Of a stretch of DNA of 64,000 nt, positions 17,301 through 24,533 are shown in pieces (the first letter of the stretch is position 1; each line of letters begins with the position of its first letter). Both the position numbers and the translations under genes were made by a program. Where the stretch lies: assembly GCF_002160515.1 (NCBI RefSeq), contig NZ_NFKS01000006.1:1-64000 (forward strand), given 5' to 3'. Source of the stretch: Anaeromassilibacillus sp. An172 (GTDB lineage Bacteria; Bacillota; Clostridia; Oscillospirales; Acutalibacteraceae). Below the pieces are notes generated by a model, which made no database searches, was not told the origin of the DNA, and saw nothing but the letters and a program-made list of their open reading frames with translations.

Positions 17301-18281
17301 TGTGAAATCGTAGTTACAAAGAGCGGCGCAGGCGAACTTGTTTTGACAGCAGCTGCTGACCATGATGGTCCAGATGTAGATAAGTTTGAATTTACTTGCA
17401 AGGAAATCAGTCAGGAAGGCTTGCTTGTACTTCCTACAGACGGTTCAGAGGTATCCTTTGAAGCTGAAGACGCACAGCTTGTTCCAACAGTTGAGGATAA
17501 TGAGCATCTCCATACAAAGGAAAGCAGCAAAGCATCAGGCGGAGTTATGCTTGACTGGTATATGGCAGGCGATAAGGTTATAATCCCATTCTATGCTGAA
17601 AAGGCAGGCACTTACAATGTAGATATTTATGCTGAGTGCGGAAGAGTAGAGGGAACAAAAAAGCCTAACAGACTTTTGCTTACAGGAAAGAAGATTGAAG
17701 AAGATGAACTTGATTTCTATGGTTCATCTGCAACAGCACCTCAAATCGAGAAGCGTAGCTATCAGATTGTTGTAACAGAAAGCGGTATAGGCGAGTTGGT
17801 ATTCACAGCAGCTGAAGGCTATGATGGTCCAAACCTTGATAAGCTTGTATTCTCTTTGGATGTACCTGTAACAGTTGATAAGACTGCTCTCGATGCAAAG
17901 ATTAAAGAGGCAGAAGCTATTGAGAATGTTTACACAGCTAATAGCTTTAAGGCTCTTACAGATGCTATAGCAGCAGGTAAGGTAATATTCGATAAGGACG
18001 ATGCTCAGCAGGCAGAGGTTGATAATGCTGTAACAGCTATCACAGAGGCAATCGAAGCATTGGCATACAACAGCGGTGATACAGACCACGACGGAGCATT
18101 GAGCATTAGCGATGTAACAGCTATTCAGTCACATATTGTAGATAAGGCAGTTGAAAACTTCGATGAAAAACTTGCCGATGCAAATAAGGACGGAAAAATA
18201 AATATTATCGACGCAACAACCGTACAGCTTGTAGTAAGCGGAAAGTATACTCTTGATGGCGACGGAAATATTGTACACTGA
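14310..18281 (+). CDS. Secreted modular alpha-L-fucosidase (GH29) with C-terminal dockerin
   Basis: The 1323-aa secreted enzyme cleaves alpha-L-fucose from host or dietary glycans. In order: signal peptide (1-28, cut near AGASA), GH29 catalytic domain (about 45-420; WWMDGA with Asp253 as likely nucleophile), an F5/8-type-C/CBM32-like module (430-570), another beta module (580-704), a Calx-beta-like domain (704-811), a helical spacer (815-885), two related FEAEDA-type CBM modules (891-1029 and 1041-1186), a FIVAR-like helix pair (1188-1254) and a type I dockerin (1257-1323). The dockerin has two calcium loops, DTDHDGALSISD and DANKDGKINIID. It should therefore dock onto a cohesin elsewhere in the genome. 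Start: AAGGAG upstream of the ATG. It is monocistronic, between two terminators. Confidence 0.93.
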   Translation: MKKKKMLSVLMCGCMLMGSIVPLAGASAAETYAYDGYVDDSAATGASADIPSWGALPNDAQLKYHKDGLAVFCHFGPNTFNGIEWGENYGTKTPNEIFTFAQDADFDAETIVKTAKEAGADRLMITAKHHDGFCIWDSETTNYDIAETDYFKYHQELDDGNGDILKEISDACTKYNLDMGLYLSPWDIHEQNYGCFGDQNNNPSDNGAYTDYNELYQAQIREICTAKNDDGTYKYGNNNPNRSGDRFVEWWMDGATGSGAYYQTYDWEGIFSAIRETNPDCQIFGTHKAGPELGSTGGIHWIGNEAGIAAIETWAKVNKGESYEDKELYPRGEGGAIIGKAEGNKWSVPEADAKLLNAGWFWSQSKQSSLLSMEKLGNMYFNTIGRGAVLLLNVSPNSSGTLDENQKNRLLEFGQSVKDIFTTDLTEADGVTVYADSIYKNSETYKPSNLIDEYTLNTSVTKEERVYDETCWAPEDGAKEGSVIIDLGSEQTFDTIKIEEYIQKGQRISEFTIEYMNERGQWKEFYSGKTIGSQSVTRHAPVTSSQIRITVKSDYATPILNDVGIYKGPETFELEADDNIEFIVDESELDYKSIKDATRTGSWQTSDNTHYWSAGTNSSVTFKFTGTAFYVKAIEDPNHSSFEVVVDGKSMGTVNLNNSTRIENKIVYYSDDIGYGEHTVELKTLNSSGKTCIDVYGIYGLNIEEGIFEVGNLTYDIAETDTVQLEVVRKHGSKGAATVNFSTTTGSAQQNMNYEYKDGTLEFADGETSKVIDVKIYAHKDTTSMLNFYLDINTAEGARLGLNTRAVINIHPADKTATLESLNALIAEAKALLDNPAVTEEAKAYLNEKIAFAEKAAAQPDAEQSVYGGATTALQMAIDNAGVDSSVLNLAVSGTVAFEAEDAKLEQAVAGDKNIHIVEGDNYSGGKKVGWVKAGDKIIIPFYAEAAGTYTMDMYAQSGRVEGSGYTSNKFDISGTNVEETSVEFYGSVDAPIKKYTCEIVVTKSGAGELVLTAAADHDGPDVDKFEFTCKEISQEGLLVLPTDGSEVSFEAEDAQLVPTVEDNEHLHTKESSKASGGVMLDWYMAGDKVIIPFYAEKAGTYNVDIYAECGRVEGTKKPNRLLLTGKKIEEDELDFYGSSATAPQIEKRSYQIVVTESGIGELVFTAAEGYDGPNLDKLVFSLDVPVTVDKTALDAKIKEAEAIENVYTANSFKALTDAIAAGKVIFDKDDAQQAEVDNAVTAITEAIEALAYNSGDTDHDGALSISDVTAIQSHIVDKAVENFDEKLADANKDGKINIIDATTVQLVVSGKYTLDGDGNIVH

Positions 18282-18303
18282 TAATTAAACACTTATAATA
18301 AGG

Positions 18304-18332
18304 AAAAGACCGGAATTTCCGGTCTTTTCTGT
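18304..18332 (+). terminator. Terminator of the fucosidase gene
   Basis: A near-perfect hairpin made of AAAAGACCGG and CCGGTCTTTT around AATT spans 18304-18328, 22 nt past the stop codon. Confidence 0.8.
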
Positions 18333-18423
18333 TTTGTGGAAAGTATATATATTATTAGGAATGAAGTTACTTATTTTGTCACAAAGAGAAATCAAAAAAT
18401 ACTTACGAGGGAAATATTCGCTG

Positions 18424-18513
18424 TGATATAATAAATATAAAGAATTGCAGTCGCAGTGAAAGGGTAAAGTAGCGAGACGAGAGTCTTGCTGCTTTATTTT
18501 TTTGCCGCAATTC
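18424..18513 (+). promoter_or_regulatory. Leader with extended -10 promoter and attenuator hairpin
   Basis: An extended -10 (TGATATAAT, 18424-18432) starts a leader of about 100 nt ahead of the DUF2798 gene. The leader holds a 13-bp stem, AAAGTAGCGAGAC (18466-18478), GAGA tetraloop, and GTCTTGCTGCTTT (18483-18495), followed by ATTTTTTT: a textbook intrinsic terminator upstream of the coding region. Perfect outer arms GAATTGC (18442-18448) and GCAATTC (18507-18513) enclose it. This arrangement fits conditional termination; the signal sensed is unknown. Confidence 0.65.
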
Positions 18514-18542
18514 GGGTTATAATAAAGAAAAGGGGTATAATT

Positions 18543-19016
18543 ATGCCAAAGACAAAATTTCAGAATGTGATTTTTACTATTATCATGGCGACAATCATGG
18601 TTTACGGAATGATTGTCTACAATGTAGCACTTAACACAGGGGGAGTAACAAACCAGACATTTTTATTGGCACTCCATGAAATGCCTATTATGGTTCCGGT
18701 AGCCTTTGTGCTGGAGTTTTTTGTGGTTGAAAAGCTTGCTTCACGCCTTGCGTTTTCTTTTATGCGTACAACAGACCGCCCGCAGTTTATTACATATGCG
18801 ATTTCCCTTATGATAGTGTGTATTATGTGTCCTGTTATGAGTTTAATTGCAACTTTGCTTTTTAAAGAGCCGAGCTTCGGAACATGGATTCATACTTTTG
18901 GCTGTAATTTTCCTATGGCTATGTTCTGGCAAATGTTTTACTGCGGCCCACTTGTAAGACTTATTTTCCGAACAATCTTCCGCAAGCAGATAAAGGAACA
19001 GAAAAAAGAAGCTTGA
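18543..19016 (+). CDS. DUF2798 integral membrane protein
   Basis: The 157-aa protein with four predicted membrane helices (about residues 8-28, 40-62, 80-102, 118-140) opens MPKTKFQNVIFTIIMATIM, as DUF2798 members do, and contains LHEMPIMVPVAFVLEFFVVE. Function is unknown; the family is small and membrane-bound. The ATG at 18543 was chosen because a purine-rich AAGGGG lies upstream and this is the usual family start. The 57-nt longer frame would begin inside the attenuator hairpin. Expression is probably controlled by that attenuator. Confidence 0.8.
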   Translation: MPKTKFQNVIFTIIMATIMVYGMIVYNVALNTGGVTNQTFLLALHEMPIMVPVAFVLEFFVVEKLASRLAFSFMRTTDRPQFITYAISLMIVCIMCPVMSLIATLLFKEPSFGTWIHTFGCNFPMAMFWQMFYCGPLVRLIFRTIFRKQIKEQKKEA

Positions 19017-19048
19017 TTTTTTAATCCTGATATTTTTAAATATAAAAT

Positions 19049-19081
19049 AACCGTGGTTCAAAAGAGCCACGGTTTAGTTTT
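19049..19081 (+). terminator. Terminator of the DUF2798 gene (recurrent AACCGTGGTTC type)
   Basis: Arms AACCGTGGTTC (19049-19059) and GAGCCACGGTT (19064-19074) have a 4-nt loop and a T-rich tail. Same core as the terminators at 8025 and 24046. Confidence 0.8.
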
Positions 19082-19104
19082 TATATTAAAAAAGCATAAA
19101 TAAA

Positions 19105-19190
19105 GATGAGCTATTCCTAAGATTTAACAAAAGGTCGTATACACCGTGTGCAAAACCAAATTTATAAACATCAGTCATGCACGTAGATAT
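19105..19190 (-). repeat. Covarying hairpin repeat, decayed copy C
   Basis: On the minus strand, TCTACGTG (19187-19180) and CACGGTGT (19148-19141) keep only a 4-5-bp inner pairing, but the 31-nt loop and the TTTTGTTAAA...GGAATAGCTC tail are still recognisable next to copy B2. It lies beyond the minus-strand terminator of the ABC ATPase gene. Confidence 0.6.
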
Positions 19191-19194
19191 AAAA

Positions 19195-19229
19195 AATAAC
19201 ACACCACAGCAAAACTGTTGTGGTGTGTT
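19195..19229 (-). terminator. Terminator of the ABC ATPase gene, minus strand
   Basis: Arms ACACACCACA (19199-19208) and TGTGGTGTGT (19219-19228) are followed on the minus strand by TTATTTTTTA. Confidence 0.75.
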
Positions 19230-19267
19230 GTAAAAAATCCGATGTGACCGCACTCAGGATTTTATAA

Positions 19268-20383
19268 TCAGTTAGTAATTGTCATCTCTGTTTCCTTATC
19301 AAAGATGTGAATCTTGTTAACATCAAATGCAATCTTGATTGTGTCGCCAACCTTAGCAGTTGATGTAGGAGCAACTCTTGCTGTTACAGGAATGTTAGCA
19401 ACGTTTACATAGAGATAAATCTCAGCACCCATAAGCTCTGTAACGTCAACAGTAGCTGTAATGCAAGCACCCTGACCTGCCTTCTGGAGGAACTCAGGAT
19501 CATCATAGATGTGCTCTGGACGGATACCGAATCTAACTTCCTTGCCAACGTACTTCTCGAGGCAGCCGTTCTTATTCTTAGAAGCAGGAAGAACGATTTC
19601 GTACTTGTCGAACTTGAGAGCCAAGTCAGAACCCTTCTTAACAACAGTTGCGTCGATGAAGTTCATTTGAGGTGAACCGATAAATCCGGCAACGAACTCA
19701 TTGCAAGGCATGTCATAGAGGTGTTGTGGTGTATCAACCTGCTGAATGAAGCCGTCCTTCATAACAACGATTCTTGTACCCATTGTCATAGCCTCTGTCT
19801 GGTCATGAGTAACATAGATAAATGTTGTGCCGAGTCTCTGATAAATTCTTGAAATCTCTGTACGCATCTGTGCACGGAGCTTAGCGTCCAAGTTTGAAAG
19901 AGGTTCGTCGAGAAGGAATACCTTAGGATCTCTAACGATAGCTCTACCCAAAGCAACACGCTGTCTCTGACCACCGGACAAAGCCTTTGGCTTTCTGTCG
20001 AGGTACTGAGCGATACCGAGGATCTTTGCAGCCTCTTCAACTCTTCTCTTAATTTCATCCTTAGGAATCTTTCTGAGCTTAAGACCGAATGCCATGTTCT
20101 CAAAAACTGACATATGAGGATAGAGAGCATAGTTCTGGAAAACCATTGCGATATCTCTGTCTTTAGGAGCAACGTCGTTGCAGCGAACATCGCCTATGTA
20201 AAGGTCGCCCTTGCTGATGTCTTCAAGACCAGCAACCATTCTCAAAGTTGTGGACTTACCGCAACCGGAAGGACCAACCAAAATAATAAATTCTTTATCC
20301 TCGATTTCAAGATTGAAGTCTGTAACTGCTGTTACGCCGCCGTCATAAATTTTGTAAATGTGCTGTAAAGATACATTTGCCAT
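19268..20383 (-). CDS. msmX: Sugar ABC transporter ATP-binding protein (MsmX/UgpC-like)
   Basis: The 371-aa ATPase energises carbohydrate ABC importers. It shows Walker A GPSGCGKST (about residue 37), Q-loop VFQNYALYPH, signature LSGGQRQRVALGRA, Walker B VFLLDEPLSNLDAKLR, the H-loop YVTHDQTEAMT, and a C-terminal TOBE/OB regulatory domain from about 240 (FGIRPEHIYDD). No permease or binding protein is adjacent. In Firmicutes such an orphan MsmX ATPase typically serves several sugar importers at once; the same is inferred here. Start: GGAGG 9 nt upstream of the ATG at 20383. Confidence 0.93.
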   Translation of the reverse strand: MANVSLQHIYKIYDGGVTAVTDFNLEIEDKEFIILVGPSGCGKSTTLRMVAGLEDISKGDLYIGDVRCNDVAPKDRDIAMVFQNYALYPHMSVFENMAFGLKLRKIPKDEIKRRVEEAAKILGIAQYLDRKPKALSGGQRQRVALGRAIVRDPKVFLLDEPLSNLDAKLRAQMRTEISRIYQRLGTTFIYVTHDQTEAMTMGTRIVVMKDGFIQQVDTPQHLYDMPCNEFVAGFIGSPQMNFIDATVVKKGSDLALKFDKYEIVLPASKNKNGCLEKYVGKEVRFGIRPEHIYDDPEFLQKAGQGACITATVDVTELMGAEIYLYVNVANIPVTARVAPTSTAKVGDTIKIAFDVNKIHIFDKETEMTITN

Positions 20384-20519
20384 ATTAAATAACCTCCAAA
20401 TTAGTCCGGACTCTGCATTGCCGAACTTTGTGTTATTATTGTAACACTTTTAAAAAAATATTACTACCCTATTTTTAACTAAATATTTTCTTTATAATTT
20501 AGACAATATTACCACATTG

Positions 20520-21296
20520 TCAAAATTGTTCCATGTTTAAGTATATTTTTGTATCAAAAATGAGATTTTTCTCATGTTTATACAAAAATCTCGATTCTCC
20601 TCGTTCCAAATTATTATCTAAAACGAGATTTCCGATTGACAATCTTTCTAAAAATATCACCTTTAGACCGACAGCCAGGAACATTTTTTTCACTTGGTGG
20701 AATTTTCCTTCACAAATTTTTACAAATCCCACATTTGATTTTAACGTGCCGCCGAAATAATTTTTATACGGTTCATCCAGCGGACATTCTGTATAAAGAT
20801 TAGCCGGCAAACACTGTGTTCCGTCCTCAAACACTATTCCTTTTTTGAATTGCTCTATGTGTTCTTGGGTAATAATTCCGTCTGTTTCAGCTCGGTAAAG
20901 CTTGTACACGTGCTTTTTAGGGGAAAGCATGTTGTGGGCAAAGTCGCCGTCGTCGGTTATAATCAAAAGTCCGGTGGTGTCTTTGTCCAGTCTGCCGGCA
21001 GGAAAAAGCCCACGTCTTTTCATATTTTCCGGCAAAAGGTCAATAACCGTTGGGGCGTTTTTGTCGTTGGAGGCCGACAAAACCCCTGCGGGTTTGTTCA
21101 TCATTATGTAAACATATTTTTGAAAATTGAGAATCTCGCCCTGTACGGAAATTTCGTCCTTTTCCGGGTCAAACTTGCTTTCCGGCTTTTTTTCAGGTTT
21201 TCCGTTTACGGTGACGAGTCCGTTTTTTATAAGTTTTTGAACTTCTTTTCTGCTTCCCACATTCTGAGAAACAAGTATTTTGTCAAGTCTATCCAT
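20520..21296 (-). CDS. rsuA: RsuA-family rRNA pseudouridine synthase
   Basis: The 258-aa enzyme has an N-terminal S4 RNA-binding domain (MDRLDKILVSQNVGSRKEV, residues 1-60) and a pseudouridine synthase domain with the catalytic aspartate in GRLDKDTTGLLI (about residue 104). It most resembles the 16S rRNA U516 synthase (RsuA). RluB/E/F homologues share the fold, so the exact uridine is not certain. Start: AAGGA 8 nt before the ATG. It is 14 nt downstream of the DUF4830 gene on the same strand, probably co-transcribed. Confidence 0.88.
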   Translation of the reverse strand: MDRLDKILVSQNVGSRKEVQKLIKNGLVTVNGKPEKKPESKFDPEKDEISVQGEILNFQKYVYIMMNKPAGVLSASNDKNAPTVIDLLPENMKRRGLFPAGRLDKDTTGLLIITDDGDFAHNMLSPKKHVYKLYRAETDGIITQEHIEQFKKGIVFEDGTQCLPANLYTECPLDEPYKNYFGGTLKSNVGFVKICEGKFHQVKKMFLAVGLKVIFLERLSIGNLVLDNNLERGESRFLYKHEKNLIFDTKIYLNMEQF

Positions 21297-21310
21297 TTTA
21301 ATTATCCTTT

Positions 21311-21793
21311 TTATGCTTTGTCACCCAAGAAATTCAGAAGCGGCTCATCAATTCCGCCTGTGTTTAAGTGGCCGCCCACCACCTTGTCCCTTATAACAAT
21401 AAGAACGGCGTAATATTCCTGGCGGTTATCCGTAATAATTGGATAAATTCTCTGCTGAGCATTTTGACCCTTGTATTTTGAAAGGTCAAGTCCCTGAGAT
21501 TTCTGGAGATTGTTGTACTCTTCATAAAGACTGTCAAATTTTTCGGGAATGATAATCTCACGCTGAACACAGTTTGTAAAATCCACATTCAAACCGAATT
21601 GCCTGAAAAAGGCTGTTGTTTCTTCCTTGTCGGAAACCTTCAAGCTGTATTTGCCCAGATTTTCTACCTGTGCCGTTTCAGGCTGGAACACGCCAAAAGC
21701 AAAAAATATCCAAATAATTGCAAAAAGCACGGTAAAGGAGCACAGAAATGTAACTGCGGCAAGCTTGTTCATCTTAAAAGATGCGGCAAACAT
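21311..21793 (-). CDS. DUF4830 domain protein, membrane-anchored
   Basis: The 160-aa protein has one N-terminal membrane helix (about residues 10-35, LAAVTFLCSFTVLFAIIWIFF) and an external domain with DUF4830 hallmarks: FFRQFGLNV, IIIPEKFDSLYEEYNNLQKSQGLDLSKYKG (about 85-114) and a closing VIRDKVVGG. Function is unknown. Of three clustered in-frame starts (GTG 21802, ATG 21799, ATG 21793) the last has the best spacing, 8 nt, from GAGG. It precedes rsuA by 14 nt. Confidence 0.78.
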   Translation of the reverse strand: MFAASFKMNKLAAVTFLCSFTVLFAIIWIFFAFGVFQPETAQVENLGKYSLKVSDKEETTAFFRQFGLNVDFTNCVQREIIIPEKFDSLYEEYNNLQKSQGLDLSKYKGQNAQQRIYPIITDNRQEYYAVLIVIRDKVVGGHLNTGGIDEPLLNFLGDKA

Positions 21794-21859
21794 ATACATC
21801 ACCTCTAAAAATATTCTTTGTTGATGTATATGTTTCTGAAAAGCCTTAAATGACAGATT

Positions 21860-22534
21860 TTATTCAGTTAAAAATTTTAAAATATCCATAGGTGTGTCGG
21901 CAAAGTTTTTTCCGCCTGATTCAACCATCAGATTTTTATTGCCGTATCCGTAATTTACGCCGATAAAATCTATTCCTGCTGCTAAAGCTCCCTTTGTATC
22001 ATAAAAGGTGTCGCCAACCAGAACCATTTTATCGTTTTCGCTGAGTCCCAGCTCTTTTCTTGCGTATTCCACAATATCCTTTTTGTCCTTGCGGCTTCCG
22101 TCCAGGTTTGAACCACAGATTTTGTCGAAATAATCATATGCGCCGATTATTTTTATAACATCCTCGGCGAAAGGCTCGTACTTAGAGGTTGCAACTGCGA
22201 TTTTTGCGCCGCTGTTCTTTAAAGCTGTGAGAAGCTCCTCTATGCCGTCATAAAGCTTGTTTTTGTATTTTCCAACTGTGTTGTAAATTCCACGGTAAAT
22301 TTCTGTTGCATTTTCCGCTTCTTCCTTGGTCATGGAACAGAGATTCATAAGTGTGTTGATAAGAGGAGGGCCTACATAAACGCTATAGTCGCTTAAATCC
22401 GGCACAGGCTGTCCCATCTTTTTTAATGTTTCCTCAAGGGAATATCTTATTCCCGGTGCGCTTTCGCTTAATGTTCCGTCAAGGTCAAACAAAACCGCTT
22501 TATATTTTATTTTCAAGTTTTTTTCGTGTGCCAT
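21860..22534 (-). CDS. HAD-family hydrolase, subfamily IA
   Basis: The 224-aa phosphatase has motif I LFDLDGTLSES, an alpha-helical cap, motif II VATSKYEP, motif III lysine at SRKDKKD and motif IV VLVGDTFYDTKGALAAG. It is closest in style to PPase/Gph-like HADs (GTLSES, YVGPPL) rather than to the phosphatase at 12637, with which it shares little outside the motifs. Substrate unknown. The ATG is preceded by AAGGAAG. It lies divergently from ychF. Confidence 0.85.
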   Translation of the reverse strand: MAHEKNLKIKYKAVLFDLDGTLSESAPGIRYSLEETLKKMGQPVPDLSDYSVYVGPPLINTLMNLCSMTKEEAENATEIYRGIYNTVGKYKNKLYDGIEELLTALKNSGAKIAVATSKYEPFAEDVIKIIGAYDYFDKICGSNLDGSRKDKKDIVEYARKELGLSENDKMVLVGDTFYDTKGALAAGIDFIGVNYGYGNKNLMVESGGKNFADTPMDILKFLTE

Positions 22535-22616
22535 AAAAACACTTCCTTATCTTTTCCTTTTCTATATTAAAGGCATTTTCAAAGGGATATTACTGTTGTA
22601 TAACAGCAAAATTTGT

Positions 22617-22624
22617 GATATAAT
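22617..22624 (+). promoter_or_regulatory. Extended -10 promoter upstream of ychF
   Basis: TGATATAAT (TATAAT at 22619-22624) gives an extended -10 in the ychF upstream region. The leader of about 125 nt also holds a short GGCGGT...AGCCGCC hairpin (about 22665-22690) without a T tract. Confidence 0.5.
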
Positions 22625-22753
22625 ACCTTGTAATGCGAGAATTTTTCTCATGCTTTAGAGATTGAGGCGGTAGATTTTTAAACAGCCGCCCACCAATAAA
22701 TAATACATTATCGCTTGAAAATAATCAACCGTTTTTATGAAGGAGTAGATAAA

Positions 22754-23848
22754 ATGAAGCTGGGTATCGTTGGTTTGCCTAACGTAGGAAAAAGCACACT
22801 TTTTAACGCTATAACAAATGCAGGCGCACAGTCTGCAAACTATCCTTTCTGCACAATAGAGCCAAACATCGGCGTTGTTGCAGTTCCGGACTCAAGACTT
22901 GACAAGCTTGCTGAAATGTACGACCCTGACAAGTACACACCTGCAACAATCGAATTTGTTGACATTGCAGGACTTGTAAAGGGCGCATCAAAGGGCGAGG
23001 GTCTTGGAAACAAGTTCCTTTCTAATATAAGAGAATGTGACGCAATAGTTCATGTTGTAAGATGCTTTGAAAATGACGACATTATCCACGTTGAAGGAAG
23101 CATCGACCCGGTTCGTGATATAGAAACAATAAACCTTGAGCTTATTCTCTCCGACGTTGAAATTATCAACCGCAGAATAGACAAGGCTCAGAAAATGACA
23201 AAAGCCGACAAGAAATATCAGGCAGAGGTTGATTTCTTCACCCGTGTACGTGACGTTCTCAACGAGGGTAAATCCGCCCGCAGTGTTGAATGTACAGAAG
23301 AGGAAAAGGAGCTTCTTTCCACAGTTGCTCTCCTCACCAACAAACCTATTATATATGCCGCAAACATGAGCGAAGAGGATTTCTCCAACGGAATAGAGAA
23401 CAACGAGGGCTTGAAAAAGGTTGAAGCAATCGCCGCAGAAGAGCACGCAGCAGTTTTGCCGATCTGCGCAGAGATAGAAGCCGAAATCGTAGAGATGGAC
23501 AAAGAGGAAAAAGAGATGTTCCTTGCCGACATGGGACTTGCAGAGTCCGGTTTGGACAGACTTATAAAAGAGTGCTACTCTCTCCTGGGACTTATTTCCT
23601 ACCTTACCGCCGGCAAGCCTGAGGTAAGAGCATGGACAATCACAAAGGGAACAAAAGCTCCGCAGGCAGCAGGAAAAATCCACTCCGATTTCGAGCGTGG
23701 CTTCATCCGTGCCGAGGTTATAGCATTTGACGACCTTATGGCATGCGGAAGCATGACCGCCGCAAAGGAAAAAGGCCTTGTAAGAAGCGAAGGCAAAGAC
23801 TACGTAATGAAAGACGGCGACATAGTCCTCTTCCGCTTCAACGTTTGA
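22754..23848 (+). CDS. ychF: Ribosome-associated GTPase/ATPase YchF (OLA1 family)
   Basis: The 364-aa P-loop protein has G1 GLPNVGKSTLFNA, G3 DIAGLVKGASKGEGLG, and the non-canonical NMSE in place of NKxD (ANMSEED), which gives the family its ATP preference. A coiled-coil insertion near 130-190 and a C-terminal TGS domain (about 280-364, AWTITKGTKAPQAAG) complete it. It binds ribosomes and affects stress responses. Start chosen at 22754 (GGAG, 8 nt spacing); an ATG 39 nt upstream would add an unusual leader. Confidence 0.95.
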   Translation: MKLGIVGLPNVGKSTLFNAITNAGAQSANYPFCTIEPNIGVVAVPDSRLDKLAEMYDPDKYTPATIEFVDIAGLVKGASKGEGLGNKFLSNIRECDAIVHVVRCFENDDIIHVEGSIDPVRDIETINLELILSDVEIINRRIDKAQKMTKADKKYQAEVDFFTRVRDVLNEGKSARSVECTEEEKELLSTVALLTNKPIIYAANMSEEDFSNGIENNEGLKKVEAIAAEEHAAVLPICAEIEAEIVEMDKEEKEMFLADMGLAESGLDRLIKECYSLLGLISYLTAGKPEVRAWTITKGTKAPQAAGKIHSDFERGFIRAEVIAFDDLMACGSMTAAKEKGLVRSEGKDYVMKDGDIVLFRFNV

Positions 23849-23852
23849 TTTT

Positions 23853-23915
23853 TAGTTCCGCCTTGCAAAAGTCAGACTTAGAAATAAACGTCGTTTCAAG
23901 GCGGGCGAGACCTTA
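23853..23915 (+). repeat. Covarying hairpin repeat, copy B1 (tail-less)
   Basis: CCGCCTTG (23858-23865), a 31-nt loop, CAAGGCGG (23897-23904), GCGAGACC. The stem is a compensated variant of the CCGACCTG type. Directly followed by B2. Confidence 0.82.
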
Positions 23916-23917
23916 TT

Positions 23918-24023
23918 TTCTATATCCACCGTGCATGACTTGTGTTTATAAATTAAGTTCTGCACACGATGGGCGAGACGTTTTGTTAAGCGACTTGGAA
24001 TGACTCGCTTGCATTTGGGTTTG
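23918..24023 (+). repeat. Covarying hairpin repeat, copy B2
   Basis: CCACCGTG (23926-23933), a 31-nt loop, CACGATGG (23965-23972; one mismatch), then GCGAGACG and the tail with TTAAGCGACTTGGAATGACTCGC, ending GGGTTT. Confidence 0.82.
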
Positions 24024-24045
24024 AATTTTAATAAGTAAAAACAAC

Positions 24046-24083
24046 AACCGTGGTTCTTAAATTTTGAACCACGGTTATTTTTA
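24046..24083 (+). terminator. Terminator of ychF (recurrent AACCGTGGTTC type)
   Basis: Arms AACCGTGGTTC (24046-24056) and GAACCACGGTT (24066-24076) with an ATTTTTA tail, 200 nt past the ychF stop and after repeats B1 and B2. The next 450 nt, to the polysaccharide operon, are AT-rich. They hold a direct repeat of GTGATGTA (24371-24378, 24383-24390) and ACTGT/ACAGT arms near 24328-24344, but no promoter I would defend. Confidence 0.8.
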
Positions 24084-24533
24084 TATTTATTCTTATGTAA
24101 TCATCAAATTGTAGGATTAGATAGTTCCATAAAGGAATAATAAATAAAGATAATATTTCTAAAAAGTAAAAATAAATAGCTTTTGAATTGATATGAGATA
24201 GAAAAGAGTTGTTCAAAATGATGAATTTTATGGAAAGGAAAGTTCAAATTAGCATAAAATAAAATCTTCTTTCTGAACTTTTGTGATATTTTTGTTCATT
24301 TTATATATGTCAATTATTGAGAAGGTACTGTGTTTTATACAGTTACTTTGTCTTTTTTTCCGAAAAATACGTGATGTAATGCGTGATGTATTGATTTTTA
24401 AGGGTTGAGGTGGTAATATATGATATAGTGTAAATTATGTGTAAAAAGTGTTTTGGGAAATTTTTTAAAAACTATAGGGAAATATAAATGTTTTAAGACT
24501 CGATATTATTAAATGAAATGCGAGGAAGGTAAT

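Noticed and set aside
22988-23683. Minus-strand frame of 231 codons opposite ychF
   Set aside because: Shadow of ychF; no start signal and no coherent protein pattern.
24371-24390. GTGATGTA direct repeat upstream of the polymer operon as a defined regulator site
   Set aside because: Two copies with a 12-nt period are suggestive, but I see no matching promoter or regulator, so it is only mentioned in the neighbouring terminator entry.
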